Below are positions 1 to 5,396 of a stretch of DNA of 5,396 bases, piece after piece. Below the pieces are notes generated by a model, which saw only the letters and a program-made list of their open reading frames with translations, did not search any database and was not told where the DNA came from. Within the stretch, counting starts at the first letter, position 1, and every line of letters starts with the position of its first letter. Source of the DNA: a bacterium (lineage in GTDB: Bacteria; Pseudomonadota; Alphaproteobacteria; Caulobacterales; Hyphomonadaceae); NCBI GenBank assembly GCA_030824255.1, contig JAVBYB010000486.1, positions 1 through 5,396 of the forward strand. The letters are read 5' to 3'. Position numbers and translations under genes: made by a program.

Positions 1-888
1 GTCGTGAATTGTCACAGTGCAGGCGGGCATGCGGCGGCAGCGATGTTGCGCAAGGCGGGCGTCACGACGCTCTGCCACCAGCATGTGCTCGACAGATCGG
101 CAGACGGACGCCCGACAGGCCATCCACTTCTCGGTCTTGCGTACGAGCACGCCTACGACTTCATCGTGTGCTGTTCGGAATCGCTCTCGCGCTGGTTTGT
201 TGCGATGGGTGCGCCGCCGGCCAAGATCATCACCGCGCCGAACGCGCCGGGCTATCCGCTCGCCAAGGAAGACGTCGCATCCATCATCGCGGACAGGCGC
301 GCGCGATCGTCTGGCGATCCATTGCGCGTCCTGTTTTCCGGCAGGCTTGATCGTCAGAAGGGCGTTGAGCGCCTGCTGGAGGCAATCGATCATTGCGAGC
401 GGGACGGCCTGCCGGTGGAATGGCGCATTGTGGGCGACCCGGTGCTGGACGGTGAGTCCGTACTTCAGCAATTGCTGGCGCGTGGCGTCGATCGCCATCC
501 GGCGGCTTACACGAGCGCCGCCCTCACCCGTCACTATGCCTGGGCGGACGTTGCGCTGATGCTGTCGCGCTGGGAGGGCCTGCCGCTCACCTTGCTGGAA
601 GCAATGCGCGTGGGCGTCACGCCGGTTGCGGTCGACGTCGGCGCCGTGGCCGAGGCGTGCGTCGATGGCGTGACAGGCTGCCTGATCGACCCTGCAGGCA
701 ATATCGGTCGATCGGCGGCGGACACGCTCGCGCTGCTGGCCTCAGATCGAACCCGTCTGGGTCATCTTTCCGCGCAATCGGCGGCTGCCGCTTCTGTCCG
801 CTCGTGGCAGGGCGCGTTCGGTCCGGTGGTGGATGCTGTCGAGCGCCGGATCGAAAGCCAGCTCAGGGCCGCGCGGGGATCGGTCTAG
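1..888 (+). CDS. Glycosyltransferase, GT4-like (GT-B fold), 5'-truncated by window edge
   Basis: The reading frame is open from the first base, so the true start is upstream. A GTG at 4 is in frame but is unlikely to be the start, because the protein already begins inside the N-terminal Rossmann domain. Residues here are numbered from the codon at 4. Visible GT4 (glycosyltransferase family 1 Pfam-type) features are the donor-binding strand FSGRLDRQKG (about 110-120, with R114 and K119) and the WRIVGD strand. The E-x7-E signature EGLPLTLLE has E191 and E199, which contact the nucleotide-sugar. It is followed by the GVTPVAVDVGAVAE and DGVTGCLIDP segments typical of the C-terminal domain. Full-length relatives are usually near 380-400 aa, so roughly 90-100 residues are missing. 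The likely role is a retaining sugar transfer from a nucleotide-sugar in the cytoplasm, in polysaccharide or glycoconjugate synthesis. Donor and acceptor cannot be told. The stop TAG at 886-888 lies inside the convergent fecR 3' end, with no terminator between them. Confidence 0.9.
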   Translation, partial: VVNCHSAGGHAAAAMLRKAGVTTLCHQHVLDRSADGRPTGHPLLGLAYEHAYDFIVCCSESLSRWFVAMGAPPAKIITAPNAPGYPLAKEDVASIIADRRARSSGDPLRVLFSGRLDRQKGVERLLEAIDHCERDGLPVEWRIVGDPVLDGESVLQQLLARGVDRHPAAYTSAALTRHYAWADVALMLSRWEGLPLTLLEAMRVGVTPVAVDVGAVAEACVDGVTGCLIDPAGNIGRSAADTLALLASDRTRLGHLSAQSAAAASVRSWQGAFGPVVDAVERRIESQLRAARGSV

Positions 889-1828
889 CCGACAGCTCGA
901 TGCGATCGTCGCGCACGGTCGCGATGCCCTCGAAGCTCTGCGCGATTGCCTGTGCGAATGCCTGCGGATCGCGGCTGGAGAACCAGCCGGTTACCGTGCG
1001 GTTGGCCAGCTGATCGTCCGCAAGATTTATCTGCAGGGTATTGTAGCGATTGAATTCCGCGACGGCCTCGGCCAGCGTTTCGCCCATGAACGCGATCTTG
1101 CCATCGCGCCAGGCGAGGCTGCAGCTCAGCGCCTCGTTGTCCAGCGTGGCAACACGCACGCGCCGGCGATCCTCGACAATGGCGCGCATGTTGGCCGTGA
1201 GCGTGACGAATTTTCCGGCCTGGCCTTTGACCTCAACTGTTCCTTCGTGGACGACGACCTCGATATCGCCGTCATCCATCCGGCGCACGATGAACGCAGT
1301 GCCGACTGCCTTCACGGCGATATCGGCGACGTCCACGATGAAGGGGCGTTCCGCGTTCGGGGCAACTTCGAAATAGGCCTCGCCTGATTGCAGCGCGAGC
1401 TGGCGCGCCGTATCGGTGAGCGCAACATCAATGCGGGTCGCGGTGTTGAGCGTCATGCGCGACCCGTCAGCAAGCGGCACGGTGCGGACCTCACCGGTGG
1501 TGGTGGCGTAGGTTTCCGGCTGTCTGCCCGCGGAGCTGACGACGAAGTAGCCGCCGCACGCCGCCACCGCCGCCGCCAGAACGGCGCGACGCGGGAGTTT
1601 TCGGGCAGTTTCCGGCGCGTTGCGGCTTTCACGGACAACGGCTGCGGCACCCTTCGACACCGGCACGAGCATTGCCTGTGCCCGCGCAAAAGCGCCAAGA
1701 TGGCGGGTGTCGGCTGCCAGCCACGCGTCAAGATCGCGCGCCTCCTGAGGCGCAAGACCACGATCCACGCGAGCAGCCCAATCCGCCGCCGCGCTATCTG
1801 TGTCGCTTGCGTGCCTGTTGACCCTCAT
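863..1828 (-). CDS. FecR-family transmembrane anti-sigma factor / sigma regulator
   Basis: This is an inner-membrane regulator that holds its partner ECF sigma factor and relays a signal from an outer-membrane receptor. With the ATG at 1826-1828 it has 321 aa. Residues 12-55 form the cytoplasmic N-terminal FecR domain (DUF4880 type; AADWAARVDRG, with W17 and W36 conserved in the family). A single hydrophobic segment spans about 82-99, preceded by R80-R81. The periplasmic FecR domain is about 105-202, with LADGSRMTLN, GEAYFEV, VGTAFIVR and VHEGTVEV. A C-terminal DUF4974-like (STN-like) domain covers about 247-316, with LAEAVAEFNRYN. The start is uncertain: ATGs at 1847-1849 and 1883-1885 are in frame, but they only add residues read from the sigma gene's 3' end, and none has a good ribosome binding site. 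The chosen start places about 11 residues before the domain, which is usual. It overlaps the upstream sigma gene by 35 bp (92 bp with the longest start), which suggests co-transcription and possible translational coupling. The TGA stop at 863-865 overlaps the glycosyltransferase. Confidence 0.93.
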   Translation of the reverse strand: MRVNRHASDTDSAAADWAARVDRGLAPQEARDLDAWLAADTRHLGAFARAQAMLVPVSKGAAAVVRESRNAPETARKLPRRAVLAAAVAACGGYFVVSSAGRQPETYATTTGEVRTVPLADGSRMTLNTATRIDVALTDTARQLALQSGEAYFEVAPNAERPFIVDVADIAVKAVGTAFIVRRMDDGDIEVVVHEGTVEVKGQAGKFVTLTANMRAIVEDRRRVRVATLDNEALSCSLAWRDGKIAFMGETLAEAVAEFNRYNTLQINLADDQLANRTVTGWFSSRDPQAFAQAIAQSFEGIATVRDDRIELSARPIPARP

Positions 1829-2405
1829 TCGGCGGAACACCCAACTCATCCCTATAGGATGCAGCGGCGGGTTGTATTCCGCCATCTCGATGAGTGTCCA
1901 TCAGCTTCTTTATTCCGCGTGACAGGTGTTTCTCGACGGTGCTCTCGGCAATCTGCAGGCGTTCGGCAATCTCGCGCTGAGAGAGTCCGTGGATCTTGCG
2001 CAGGATGAAAACCTGCCTGCACTTCTCTGGCAGCGCATTGATGGTGCGCATCACCATCACCAGTTCCTCGCGGGACTCCACTTGCTCTTCAACAGATGGA
2101 TCGTTGCCGGCGATCTCCATGGCGTCTGTCAGGTCCAGGGATTCCAGAGGCACGACCTTCTTGCGCCGGATTTCCTGCAGGAGCACCGAATTGGCTGTCT
2201 GGAACAGGTAAGAGCGCGGACTGGTTATGTGTTCAACCGTCTGAAGACCGACAAGCCTCGCATAAGCTTCCTGAACAATGTCATCGCTGCTCAGACCCAG
2301 CACGCTCAGCCGCGTGCGCCGCGAAAGCCAGCGCCTCAGCGCCGGTTCATGCGGCAGTATGTGGCGCGCAAGCCAGGTTACGCGATCAGCATGGGACAGA
2401 TCCAT
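1794..2405 (-). CDS. FecI-type ECF RNA polymerase sigma factor
   Basis: This sigma-70 family ECF factor would direct RNA polymerase to the receptor promoter when its FecR partner is signalled. From the ATG at 2403-2405 it has 203 aa. Region 2 spans about 22-85, with DDIVQEAYARL and the SPRSYLFQTANSVLLQEIRRK stretch that melts and recognises the -10. A short acidic linker (about 91-113) follows. Region 4 spans about 119-169, with LPEKCRQVFILRKIHGLS and a helix-turn-helix at about 141-164 (SQREIAERLQIAESTVEKHL) for the -35. An in-frame ATG at 2520-2522 would add 39 residues, but these are Cys-rich, do not look like sigma region 1 or 2, and have no clear ribosome binding site. The segment WLARHILPHEPALRRWL just after the chosen start resembles the usual beginning of alphaproteobacterial FecI-like proteins. 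There is no good Shine-Dalgarno at the chosen start either, so the start is moderately certain. About 30 residues follow region 4, within which the fecR start lies. It is divergent from the TonB-dependent receptor gene. Confidence 0.93.
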   Translation of the reverse strand: MDLSHADRVTWLARHILPHEPALRRWLSRRTRLSVLGLSSDDIVQEAYARLVGLQTVEHITSPRSYLFQTANSVLLQEIRRKKVVPLESLDLTDAMEIAGNDPSVEEQVESREELVMVMRTINALPEKCRQVFILRKIHGLSQREIAERLQIAESTVEKHLSRGIKKLMDTHRDGGIQPAAASYRDELGVPPNEGQQARKRHR

Positions 2406-2411
2406 GCATTG

Positions 2412-2440
2412 ATGACACCGGCTGTAGCTGCACACTTCAA
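2412..2440 (-). promoter_or_regulatory. Possible promoter for sigma/fecR operon (TTGAAG-17-TGTCAT)
   Basis: On the minus strand, TTGAAG (2435-2440) is separated by 17 bases from TGTCAT (2412-2417), a loose match to a housekeeping -35/-10 pair. The -10 ends only six bases before the ATG at 2403-2405, so transcription would begin at or next to the start codon and give a leaderless or nearly leaderless mRNA. That would fit the absence of a Shine-Dalgarno there. The match is weak and could be chance. Confidence 0.22.
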
Positions 2441-2598
2441 GCGCCACGGCCCTATGCGTGCCCATTTTCGCAAATCTGCAAGATTGTTGGACGGACGTGG
2501 CGGAAAGTTTGGGCACGCGCATCTAGTAATCGAGAGCTGCAGACAAACACGCGGATCGAAACCGCGACAAAGGCAGCCGGCGGGGAGGATCGCACAGG

Positions 2599-2618
2599 GG
2601 CGACCAAGTTTGGTCGCC
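2599..2618. repeat. Perfect 20-bp inverted repeat, candidate operator or leader hairpin
   Basis: GGCGACCAAGTTTGGTCGCC has 9-bp arms (2599-2607 and 2610-2618) that are exact reverse complements around a 2-bp centre. As DNA it is a two-fold symmetric site suited to a dimeric regulator. As RNA it would form a 7-bp GC-rich stem with an AAGTTT loop. No T-run follows on either strand, so it is not a standard intrinsic terminator. It lies about 134 bp upstream of the receptor start and about 194 bp upstream of the sigma start. No binding protein can be named. Confidence 0.6.
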
Positions 2619-2664
2619 GGTGCGACGTGAGCTGGATGGACTGGGGGGAGTCTTGAGAGGGTCG

Positions 2665-2688
2665 TGATGCCGCATCAGCCCTGGGCTG
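2665..2688. repeat. Two abutting short inverted repeats upstream of receptor gene
   Basis: TGATGC-C-GCATCA (2665-2677) and CAGCCC-T-GGGCTG (2676-2688) are each perfect 6-bp-arm palindromes around a single central base, and they share two bases. They sit 64-87 bp upstream of the receptor ATG, where a promoter or a 5' leader would be. They could be regulator half-sites or alternative leader hairpins. Short dyads also arise by chance in GC-rich DNA, so function is unproven. Confidence 0.4.
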
Positions 2689-2740
2689 CGCGGATCAGGC
2701 GACATGCACGTCGTGCGGCGAACGTTGAAGACATCGCAAC

Positions 2741-2745
2741 GGGGA
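2741..2745 (+). promoter_or_regulatory. Ribosome binding site of the receptor gene
   Basis: GGGGA lies six bases before the ATG at 2752. It supports this start over the in-frame ATG at 2704, which has only AGG four bases upstream and would place 16 extra, Arg-rich residues before the signal peptide. Confidence 0.5.
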
Positions 2746-2751
2746 TCCCGC

Positions 2752-5396
2752 ATGAATATCAACAAGCTTCGCAGCGCCACAATTCTCGGTCTGGGCGTCT
2801 ACTTCTCGTGCATCTCGCCAGCCATGGCGCAGGTGCGCGTGTTCGACATGCCTGCAGACGACGCGGTGCGGTCGATCCCGCAATTCGGCCAGCAGAGCGG
2901 CCTTCAGATCATCGCCCCGGCCGACAAGCTCAGCAATGTCCGCACGCCGGTGATCGCGGGCCAGATGGATGCGCGGGTTGCACTCAACCTGCTGATCAAG
3001 GACACGGGCCTCGTCGTGGCACACGAGGCAGCCGGCGTCATAACGCTCAAGCCGTCCTCCTTCCGCCGCGAACAGCCGCTCAAGATCGACGTGCGCAGCG
3101 GCCCCAGCGACCAGGAAGTCGTGCAGATCGCGGTTCAGGAACAGCCTGCCCCGGCGCCGGCTCCGGAAGAAGATACCTCACGCGTCGTGATCGTCGGCTC
3201 GCAGATCGCTGGCGCGGACGCGACAGGCGTCGTGCCGGTCACCGTGTTCGGTGCGGAAGATATCGCAGCGCTTGGGGCAGCGTCGGGTGAGGACCTGTTC
3301 CGTTCCCTACCCGTGGCGGGCGACGTTACCTTCAACACGCAAACCCTGAGCGGCGGAAGCCAGGGCGCGGCGCGCGGCGACATTTCATCGATCAACCTGC
3401 GGGGCCTCGGCTCTTCCTATACGCTGCTGCTGCTCAATGGCCGCCGGACGGTTCCCTACGGACTCACGCAAGGTCGCCAGGAATCCAGCTACAATGCTAA
3501 CGCGATCCCGACCTTTGGCCTTGAGCGTCTTGAAATCCTGCGCGATGGCGCGGCGGCGCTCTACGGCGCTGATGCGGTGGCAGGCGTTGTCAACAACGTC
3601 CTGCAAACCGATTTCAACGGGCTGAAAATTCAAGGCCAGTGGGGCGCGGCTGAAGGCACCAACCTGACGCAGATGCAACTGAATGTGCTCGCAGGCACGG
3701 ATTTCGCGGATGGCCGCGGCAACATCACCGTCTTCGGCAACCTGTCGACCGACAGCGCGCTGCTGATGTCCGACCAGGACTTCACAGCATCAAGCGACAA
3801 GCGCTCGCTCGTCGAGAATACGACATTTGCCGGCAACACCTCGTTTGATACGCGCGGCACGGGTTCGGGCTGGGGAGGCTTCCAGGTTCGCGGCGGACCG
3901 GGCACAATCAGAAGCAATGGCGCGGCCGTGACCAACGCCTCTGGCCAGTTCCACATCCAGCCCACGATCAATGCGGGCTGCCTCTATCAGCTTGGCGGCG
4001 GCATCTGCATCGATGATGGCGTTGTGACCGGGGCGCCCGATCGCAACCTGCGCTTCGACTCGGCAGCCGCCGTGCCTGGTATCACGGTGACGCCTGGGAT
4101 CGATCGCATCAATCTCTTCAGCACGATCACATACGACCTCGCAGATGGCCTCGAGGCCTATGGCGAGATCGGCTACTATGCATCTCGGACCGACTCCGTC
4201 TCGCTGCCCGTGGGTCCGCTAGCTTCTACGCCGGTCACCATCGCGGCAGACAATTACTACAACCCGTTTGGCCCTATCACATCGCCCAACCGACTGCCGG
4301 GTCTCAACATTCCGGATGCGGGGCTGCCAATCACGATCTCGTCCTACCTGCTGACAGACGTTGGCGGGCGCCCGATCGAGGTCAAAGGCTTCCAGCATCG
4401 CCTGCTGGCAGGGCTGAAGGGCGACACGTGGGGCTGGGACTGGGATTCCGCGCTGCTTTACTCGGACTCTTCCGCCGAGGATCAGTCGACCAACGTACAG
4501 ACCTCGCTCTGGCAACAGGCTCTGGCCCGCAACACGCCGGATGCCTACAACCCCTTCAATGGCGGCGACCCGCTGAACCCCGCGCTTGCGGATGCGACGC
4601 CGAGCCTCGACCTGTCGTCCTACCTCATCGACGCCCGGCGCTATGGCAAGGCATCGCTGGCGCTGATCGACTTCAAGGTCTCGCGTCCTGATATCTTCGC
4701 CCTGCCGGCCGGTGATGTCGGCATGGCGGCGGGCGTGGAAATGCGCTGGGAAACGTCGGAAGACGATCGCGATGCAACAGGCGACTTCTCGACGCCGTAT
4801 ACCGATATCGTTACCGGAATCACCTATGACGCCGACACGCTCGGCGCGAGCGCCGCGTGGGATGTGAAAGGCAACCGGTTGGTGAACTCCGCCTTCGTGG
4901 AGTTTGCGGTCCCGGTGGTCTCTCCGGAAATGGGCATCCCGCTGGTTCACGCAGTCGATGTCCAGCTGGCCGGACGCTATGAGAACTACAGCGATGTCGG
5001 CAGCGTTTCGAAGCCGAAGATCGCGGGCTCGTGGGATATCATCGACGGTATCCGGCTGCGGTCATCCTGGCAGCAGGGCTTCATCGCGCCGGCGATCCAG
5101 CAACTTGCTCCCGTCGTTCGACCGACATCGCAGGCCCGTCTTGACGATGTGCTGTGCGAGGCTGACCTCCGCGCCGGACGCATCACATCGTGGGGCGCCT
5201 GTTCGCAACGCCCTCAGGTTCAGGTGCTCACGGCCGGCAACGCTGACCTGAAGCCGGAAGAATCGGAAAGCCTGTCCTTTGGCGGCGTGATCGAATCCAG
5301 CTTCCTGCCGGAAGAGTTCGGTTCGTTCACCCTGACGTTCGACCGTTGGAAGATCGAGCAGGAAAACAAGATCGGCGTGCTGTCCGCCGAGAACGC
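2752..5396 (+). CDS. TonB-dependent outer-membrane receptor with N-terminal STN signalling domain, 3'-truncated by window edge
   Basis: The frame stays open for 881 codons to the window end. This is an outer-membrane active transporter energised by TonB-ExbB-ExbD that can also signal to FecR. Residues 1-26 are a Sec signal peptide with a PAMA/Q cleavage site. Residues 28-101 are an STN domain (VRVFDMPADDAVRSIPQFGQ through GVITLKP). A Pro/Ala linker at 130-138 leads to a TonB-box-like RVVIVGSQI (144-152). The plug domain runs to about 288, with INLRGLGSSYTLLLLNGRR (214-232) and LERLEILRDGAAALYGADAV (257-276). Beta-barrel strands follow, with YYNPFG (502-507) and YNPFN (599-603) motifs, GFIAP (776-780) and GNADLKPEESES (829-840). 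The last strands and C-terminal aromatic residue are not in the window; perhaps 30-120 residues are missing. Cys pairs C410/C419 and C802/C817 may form loop disulfides. The start is chosen for GGGGA six bases upstream; an ATG at 2704 is also in frame. The neighbouring sigma/FecR pair implies regulation by ligand. The substrate is unknown. Confidence 0.96.
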   Translation, partial: MNINKLRSATILGLGVYFSCISPAMAQVRVFDMPADDAVRSIPQFGQQSGLQIIAPADKLSNVRTPVIAGQMDARVALNLLIKDTGLVVAHEAAGVITLKPSSFRREQPLKIDVRSGPSDQEVVQIAVQEQPAPAPAPEEDTSRVVIVGSQIAGADATGVVPVTVFGAEDIAALGAASGEDLFRSLPVAGDVTFNTQTLSGGSQGAARGDISSINLRGLGSSYTLLLLNGRRTVPYGLTQGRQESSYNANAIPTFGLERLEILRDGAAALYGADAVAGVVNNVLQTDFNGLKIQGQWGAAEGTNLTQMQLNVLAGTDFADGRGNITVFGNLSTDSALLMSDQDFTASSDKRSLVENTTFAGNTSFDTRGTGSGWGGFQVRGGPGTIRSNGAAVTNASGQFHIQPTINAGCLYQLGGGICIDDGVVTGAPDRNLRFDSAAAVPGITVTPGIDRINLFSTITYDLADGLEAYGEIGYYASRTDSVSLPVGPLASTPVTIAADNYYNPFGPITSPNRLPGLNIPDAGLPITISSYLLTDVGGRPIEVKGFQHRLLAGLKGDTWGWDWDSALLYSDSSAEDQSTNVQTSLWQQALARNTPDAYNPFNGGDPLNPALADATPSLDLSSYLIDARRYGKASLALIDFKVSRPDIFALPAGDVGMAAGVEMRWETSEDDRDATGDFSTPYTDIVTGITYDADTLGASAAWDVKGNRLVNSAFVEFAVPVVSPEMGIPLVHAVDVQLAGRYENYSDVGSVSKPKIAGSWDIIDGIRLRSSWQQGFIAPAIQQLAPVVRPTSQARLDDVLCEADLRAGRITSWGACSQRPQVQVLTAGNADLKPEESESLSFGGVIESSFLPEEFGSFTLTFDRWKIEQENKIGVLSAEN

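Larger units (their letters stand above)
2406..2751. promoter_or_regulatory. Divergent intergenic regulatory region between sigma factor and receptor genes
   Basis: About 346 bp with no convincing gene. The short frames crossing it lack family features and ribosome binding sites. It must carry the promoters for the minus-strand sigma/fecR operon and the plus-strand receptor gene. By family precedent, the receptor promoter would be read by the adjacent ECF sigma factor, but I could not fix its -35/-10 elements by eye. The region contains several inverted repeats: 2550-2566, 2599-2618, 2665-2677, 2676-2688 and 2706-2716. If the sigma gene really starts at 2522, the non-coding part shrinks to 2523-2751. 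Confidence 0.6.

Noticed and set aside
833..1387. Plus-strand 184-aa open frame
   Set aside because: Lies antisense to fecR, whose frame shows clear family domains throughout. The antisense product has no recognisable motif and is a codon-bias shadow.
1388..2008. Plus-strand 206-aa open frame
   Set aside because: Antisense to the fecR 5' half and the sigma gene 3' end. Low-complexity Arg-rich product with no domain, so it is a shadow.
2599..2618. Intrinsic terminator reading of the 20-bp dyad
   Set aside because: No T-run follows the stem on either strand, and it lies upstream of both divergent genes rather than after a gene.
1926..2630. Plus-strand 234-aa open frame over the sigma gene and intergenic region
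   Set aside because: Antisense to the well-supported ECF sigma factor, with no motif and no ribosome binding site.
2523..2780. Minus-strand 85-aa open frame in the divergent region
   Set aside because: No family resemblance, low-complexity Pro/Ser/Arg content, overlaps the receptor start and no ribosome binding site was seen.
2752..2829. Lipoprotein signal in the receptor because of C20
   Set aside because: The residues before C20 (VYFS) do not form a lipobox, whereas PAMA/Q at 23-27 is a normal signal peptidase I site.
2664..3290. Plus-strand 208-aa open frame overlapping the receptor start
   Set aside because: Runs out of frame through the receptor's signal peptide and STN domain. Very Arg/Gly-rich product typical of a frame-shifted shadow in GC-rich DNA.
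4219..4950. Minus-strand 243-aa open frame
   Set aside because: Fully antisense to the receptor barrel, Arg-rich and without motif, so it is a shadow.

Overview
The window looks like chromosomal DNA of a fairly GC-rich Gram-negative bacterium. It encodes an outer-membrane TonB-dependent receptor, and the style of its sigma/FecR/receptor cluster is most reminiscent of Alphaproteobacteria (Caulobacterales, Hyphomonadaceae or Sphingomonadales). That placement is an impression from protein style, not from a database search. I see no mobile element, CRISPR array, tRNA or rRNA.

Layout, left to right. (1) Positions 1-888, plus strand: the C-terminal three quarters or so of a GT4-type glycosyltransferase whose start lies upstream of the window. 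(2) Positions 863 to about 1828, minus strand: a FecR-type transmembrane anti-sigma regulator, whose 3' end overlaps the convergent glycosyltransferase by 26 bp. (3) Positions 1794 to about 2405, minus strand: a FecI-type ECF sigma factor, directly upstream of fecR and overlapping it, so the two form an operon. (4) Positions 2406-2751: a non-coding divergent regulatory region rich in inverted repeats, including a perfect 9-bp-arm dyad at 2599-2618. (5) Position 2752 to the window end, plus strand: a TonB-dependent receptor with a signal peptide, an N-terminal STN signalling domain, a plug and most of a beta-barrel. It is cut off by the window edge.

The last three genes form a complete cell-surface signalling module of the FecI-FecR-FecA kind. 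By analogy with that family, ligand binding to the receptor would be passed by its periplasmic STN domain to FecR in the inner membrane. FecR then releases or activates the sigma factor, which directs transcription of the receptor gene. The ligand cannot be read from the sequence; iron-siderophore, heme or a carbohydrate are all possible. The glycosyltransferase appears to belong to a different (surface polysaccharide or glycoconjugate) locus that ends here.

The module itself is a known type. The points worth a second look are the dyad-rich divergent region, the overlapping gene ends, the twin-arginine-like motif before the FecR membrane segment, and some sequence departures in the receptor. 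I found no evidence of a wholly undescribed system.
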